Of a stretch of DNA of 64,000 bases, positions 61,511-64,000 are shown in pieces. The first letter of the stretch is position 1. Every line of letters begins with the position of its first letter. The position numbers were made by a program, and so were the translations under genes. The notes below the pieces were generated by a model, which ran no database searches, was not told the DNA's origin, and saw only the letters and a list, made by a program, of their open reading frames with translations. The stretch spans positions 1-64,000 of the forward strand of contig JAHFQX010000001.1 of NCBI GenBank assembly GCA_023259135.1. The letters run 5' to 3'. This DNA comes from Betaproteobacteria bacterium. Its GTDB lineage: Bacteria; Pseudomonadota; Gammaproteobacteria; Burkholderiales; JAHFQX01.

Positions 61511-63880
61511 TCAGTCTCCTTTTGCTTGCGCCGGAGCGGCATCCACCGCCGGCATCGGTTGATCGAGCAGCCATTTCCGCCCGAGCATGATCAGGGCGGG
61601 TAGATAGAGAATGGTGAGCAGCGCGGAGAGCAGCATCATCGCCACGATGAACGCCCCCACCGCGATATAGGGCGTGAGCGGCGCGAACAGCATGACCGAA
61701 AAGGCCGCGGCGAAGAGCACGGCATTGCGGAAAATCCCCTTGCCCGGCCGCGCCGCCGTCCACAACAGCGCCTCCCGCGCATCGCCGCCCGTTTCGGCGA
61801 GCCGTTGCCGGAAGCGGCCGATGAAGTGGATGGAAAAATCCACCGCCATGCCGAGCGACAGCGTGCTCAGTACCGAGAGCGGCATGTCGAAATCCTTGCC
61901 GGTGAAGCCGATCACCCCGTAGATAAGCAGAATGGTGAACAGCAGCGGCATGTAACCGACCAGCGCCCACTTGGCGGAGCGGAAGTTGAGGGCGAGGATG
62001 ACGAAGACGACGACCAGGGCCAGCACGAAGCCGCGCATCATGTCGCCCAGCACCTCGTCGTTCCAGACCAGGTTGAAGTAAGCGATTCCTGCCGGTTTCA
62101 CGCTCACGGCCAGCGGGTGGGCCTTCTGGTAGGTCTCGGCCGCCTGGATCACCTGGCGCATGGCTTCCGCATCCCAGGTCTTGAGCTGCACCCAGAGATT
62201 GGCCTGCTGGAAGCCGGCATCCACCACGTTGTCCAGGTCGGAGGGCTTGGCCGACATGCTGAACAGGAACAGGTACTGCCCGATCGCCTCCTTCGTCTCG
62301 GGTACCGAGTCGTACTTGCTGTTGTCGCCGTGCAGCACGCGGTTGATGCGCTTCACGTAGTCGGCCACCGAAAAAGTCTTGCCCACCACCGGCATTGTTT
62401 CCAGGTGCCGTTGCAGGCCTTCCAGCCAGCCCACGGCTTCCGGTCGCTTCATGAACTCCGGTTCCCTCGACTGCACCACCAGGTAGCCGAGTGAAGTGCC
62501 GCCCAGCGCCTGGTTCATCGCTCTATCGGCCACCCGAATCTCGCTCGATTGCTTGAACCAGGCCACCAGGTTGTTGTTGACGTGGATCTTCGAGGTTCCG
62601 ACGATCGCGACGCCCAGAACAACCAGTCCGACCAGCGTGGTGGTCAAGGGACGCGTTGCGCCCACTTCCCCGATGCGGCGGAGCAGGCGGGCGACGCGGT
62701 CCAGTTCCACGCTCTCGGTCTCGACCGCCTTGACGATCTTCTCTTCCTTGACGAAGGTCAGGATGGCCGGAATCAGGCTGAAGGAGAACAGGCGCAGCAC
62801 CAGGGTGCCGAAGGCGATCAGCACGCCGAACACCTTGACCGGGATGATGTTCATGAACAGCAGCGCGGCAAAGGCGGCGGCGGTGGCCAGCGCCGTATAG
62901 CGCACCGGTCGGCTCACCGCCGCCATCGTTTCGCGGATCGCGGCCAGCTTGTGCGAGTTGCTTCGCATCCTTGCCAAAACCGATTCGCGTTTCTCGCGGT
63001 AGCGGAAGTAAAACTCGTTGAAGATGTGAATGCTGTCGGTAGCGATGGCCATCAGGAACACCGGCGCCATGGAGCTCATGATGTGCACCGGAAAGCCGGC
63101 GCCGATGAGCAGCCCCATGCTCCAGATGATGGCCGCCATGGCCACTGCCATCATGGCGAAGGACAGCAACAGGTTGCGGAACATGAGTTGAATGGCGATC
63201 AGCATGATCATGCCGGCGATAGGCGAGAATATGCCCATCAGCTTGAACATCTCGGCGCCGAAGGTGTCGCGGGCCACTGGGTCGCCGGCGATGTAGTAGC
63301 GCTCCGGTCCGCTCTCCTGGCCGACGATGGCGCGGATTTGATCGGCGATTTCGGCGCCATTGGCGCCCTGCTCCAGCGGCACGTAGATCGCCGTGGTGTT
63401 GCCGTCCGAGGAGACAATTCGGTTGACGAACAGCGGATTGCCGAACAAGGCTCCCCTCAAGGCATCCACCTCGGCCTGGCTGCGCGGCCCACTCGGCATG
63501 AGCGGCCCCACCTTGAGGGTGCCGGCTTCCGCCGTGACGTTGGTGATGGTGGTGAAGCCGTTCACGTCGCGGCTGGCCACGCCCTGGAGCTTGAGGATGG
63601 CGTCGGTGATGCGGGCGATGCGGCCGAGGGTTTCCCGGTTGAGCACCCCCGCATCGTTTCGCACGCCCACAACGAGGGTATCCTCGTAGAGCGCGAAGAC
63701 CTTGTCGACTTCGTTGTTCCAGACGCGCACCTCCGAGGTCTCCGGCAGCATGTGCTTCGGATTAGTGTCCGTGGTAATGCGCGGGAATTGCGTGAGGAAC
63801 AGTAGCGTGAGCGCCACGGTCGCCGCCACGATCAGTTTCGGTCGGCGGATGGAAAATTCGACGAGGGAGAATTGGGCCAT
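61511..63880 (-). CDS. RND/MMPL family exporter
   Basis: 789 residues with twelve predicted helices in two repeats, each repeat having one helix, a large periplasmic loop and five helices. N-terminal SLVEFSIRRPKLIVAATVALTLLFLTQFPRI; MAIATDSIHIFNEFYFRYREKR and SLGMAVDFSIHFIGRFRQRLAETGG are the Asp-bearing proton-relay helices. This COG1033 subgroup is predicted to move lipids or hydrophobic molecules. ATG 63880 (MAQFSLVEF); the track start adds upstream codons. First gene of the operon; only 120 bases of upstream sequence are visible and no promoter stands out there. Confidence 0.88.
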   Translation of the reverse strand: MAQFSLVEFSIRRPKLIVAATVALTLLFLTQFPRITTDTNPKHMLPETSEVRVWNNEVDKVFALYEDTLVVGVRNDAGVLNRETLGRIARITDAILKLQGVASRDVNGFTTITNVTAEAGTLKVGPLMPSGPRSQAEVDALRGALFGNPLFVNRIVSSDGNTTAIYVPLEQGANGAEIADQIRAIVGQESGPERYYIAGDPVARDTFGAEMFKLMGIFSPIAGMIMLIAIQLMFRNLLLSFAMMAVAMAAIIWSMGLLIGAGFPVHIMSSMAPVFLMAIATDSIHIFNEFYFRYREKRESVLARMRSNSHKLAAIRETMAAVSRPVRYTALATAAAFAALLFMNIIPVKVFGVLIAFGTLVLRLFSFSLIPAILTFVKEEKIVKAVETESVELDRVARLLRRIGEVGATRPLTTTLVGLVVLGVAIVGTSKIHVNNNLVAWFKQSSEIRVADRAMNQALGGTSLGYLVVQSREPEFMKRPEAVGWLEGLQRHLETMPVVGKTFSVADYVKRINRVLHGDNSKYDSVPETKEAIGQYLFLFSMSAKPSDLDNVVDAGFQQANLWVQLKTWDAEAMRQVIQAAETYQKAHPLAVSVKPAGIAYFNLVWNDEVLGDMMRGFVLALVVVFVILALNFRSAKWALVGYMPLLFTILLIYGVIGFTGKDFDMPLSVLSTLSLGMAVDFSIHFIGRFRQRLAETGGDAREALLWTAARPGKGIFRNAVLFAAAFSVMLFAPLTPYIAVGAFIVAMMLLSALLTILYLPALIMLGRKWLLDQPMPAVDAAPAQAKGD

Positions 63881-64000
63881 AATTTTCTCTAGCGATCGGT
63901 TTCCTGCGCGACATCGGTCGTGCCGCATACCCGGCATCGTGCTGCTCCGGCCGCATACGCCTCCCAGTGACCGCGGTCCAATCAGAAGTGACGGAACAAC

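Noticed and set aside
62549-63805. 418-aa plus-strand ORF opposite the MMPL exporter
   Set aside because: Shadow of a twelve-helix RND protein; highly charged, His/Gln/Asp-rich composition.

Overview
The window is about 64 kb of GC-rich chromosomal DNA. Its gene content and order point to a betaproteobacterium, probably near Rhodocyclales/Sterolibacteriaceae-type lineages. This is inferred from neighbourhoods (FmdB-DUF502-aspS, gshA-gshB-EIIA-HPr, a TIGR02001 porin next to glnK-amtB, metX-metW, ubiquinone genes), not from a database search. No tRNA, rRNA, CRISPR array, prophage or complete insertion sequence was seen.

Layout. 1-18.6 kb is mostly core: the end of ssb, an acetate kinase/phosphotransacylase pair, fmdB-DUF502, aspS, a repeat-rich gap with a shortened LysE-type gene, a Spy-like periplasmic protein, an enoyl-CoA hydratase/acyl-CoA dehydrogenase pair, a PBP4-type carboxypeptidase, and the minus-strand run ridA-recG-ubiC-ubiA-ubiD-mgtA. 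18.6-20 kb is a lower-GC patch with a PHB-depolymerase-family esterase and an IS110-like remnant. 20-24.4 kb holds egtD, metW, metX and ptsI.

24.6-46.5 kb is a 22-kb catabolic island. (a) A minus-strand unit encodes an acyl-CoA dehydrogenase, an IpdC-like flavoenzyme and an IpdA/IpdB-like CoA-transferase-fold pair whose B subunit appears to lack the classical catalytic glutamate motif. Together these resemble the actinobacterial steroid ring-opening set. (b) A divergent plus-strand unit encodes an ACAD11-type dehydrogenase, an SDR, an aminoglycoside-phosphotransferase-like kinase and a DUF6285 protein, the same set as the levulinate lvaABCD genes (4-hydroxyacyl-CoA phosphorylation/dehydration). 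(c) A convergent 12-gene, 14-kb minus-strand operon encodes a branched-chain-amino-acid-type ABC transporter with a fused permease-ATPase, two paralogous acyl-CoA synthetases, 2-oxoacid-dehydrogenase-like E1 alpha/beta and an E2 with a destroyed acyltransferase motif, an enoyl-CoA hydratase, another acyl-CoA dehydrogenase and an MmgE/PrpD protein. The likely overall job is uptake, CoA activation and beta-oxidation-like breakdown of a carboxylic acid, possibly alicyclic/steroid-derived or a 4-oxo/4-hydroxy acid. The substrate cannot be read from the sequence. No regulator gene lies inside the island.

46.6-59.4 kb returns to core functions: a sirtuin, HPr and a mannose-family EIIA (far from ptsI), gshB-gshA, a nitrogen-control operon (TIGR02001 porin-glnK-amtB) with a clear sigma-54 promoter and a probable NtrC site, ubiK, the ComM/YifB ATPase, two unrecognised genes, a transglutaminase-like protein, a quinone oxidoreductase and a glycerophosphodiesterase. 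59.5-63.9 kb is a tight envelope operon: MMPL/RND exporter, LolA-like periplasmic protein and DUF1302-like outer-membrane barrel.
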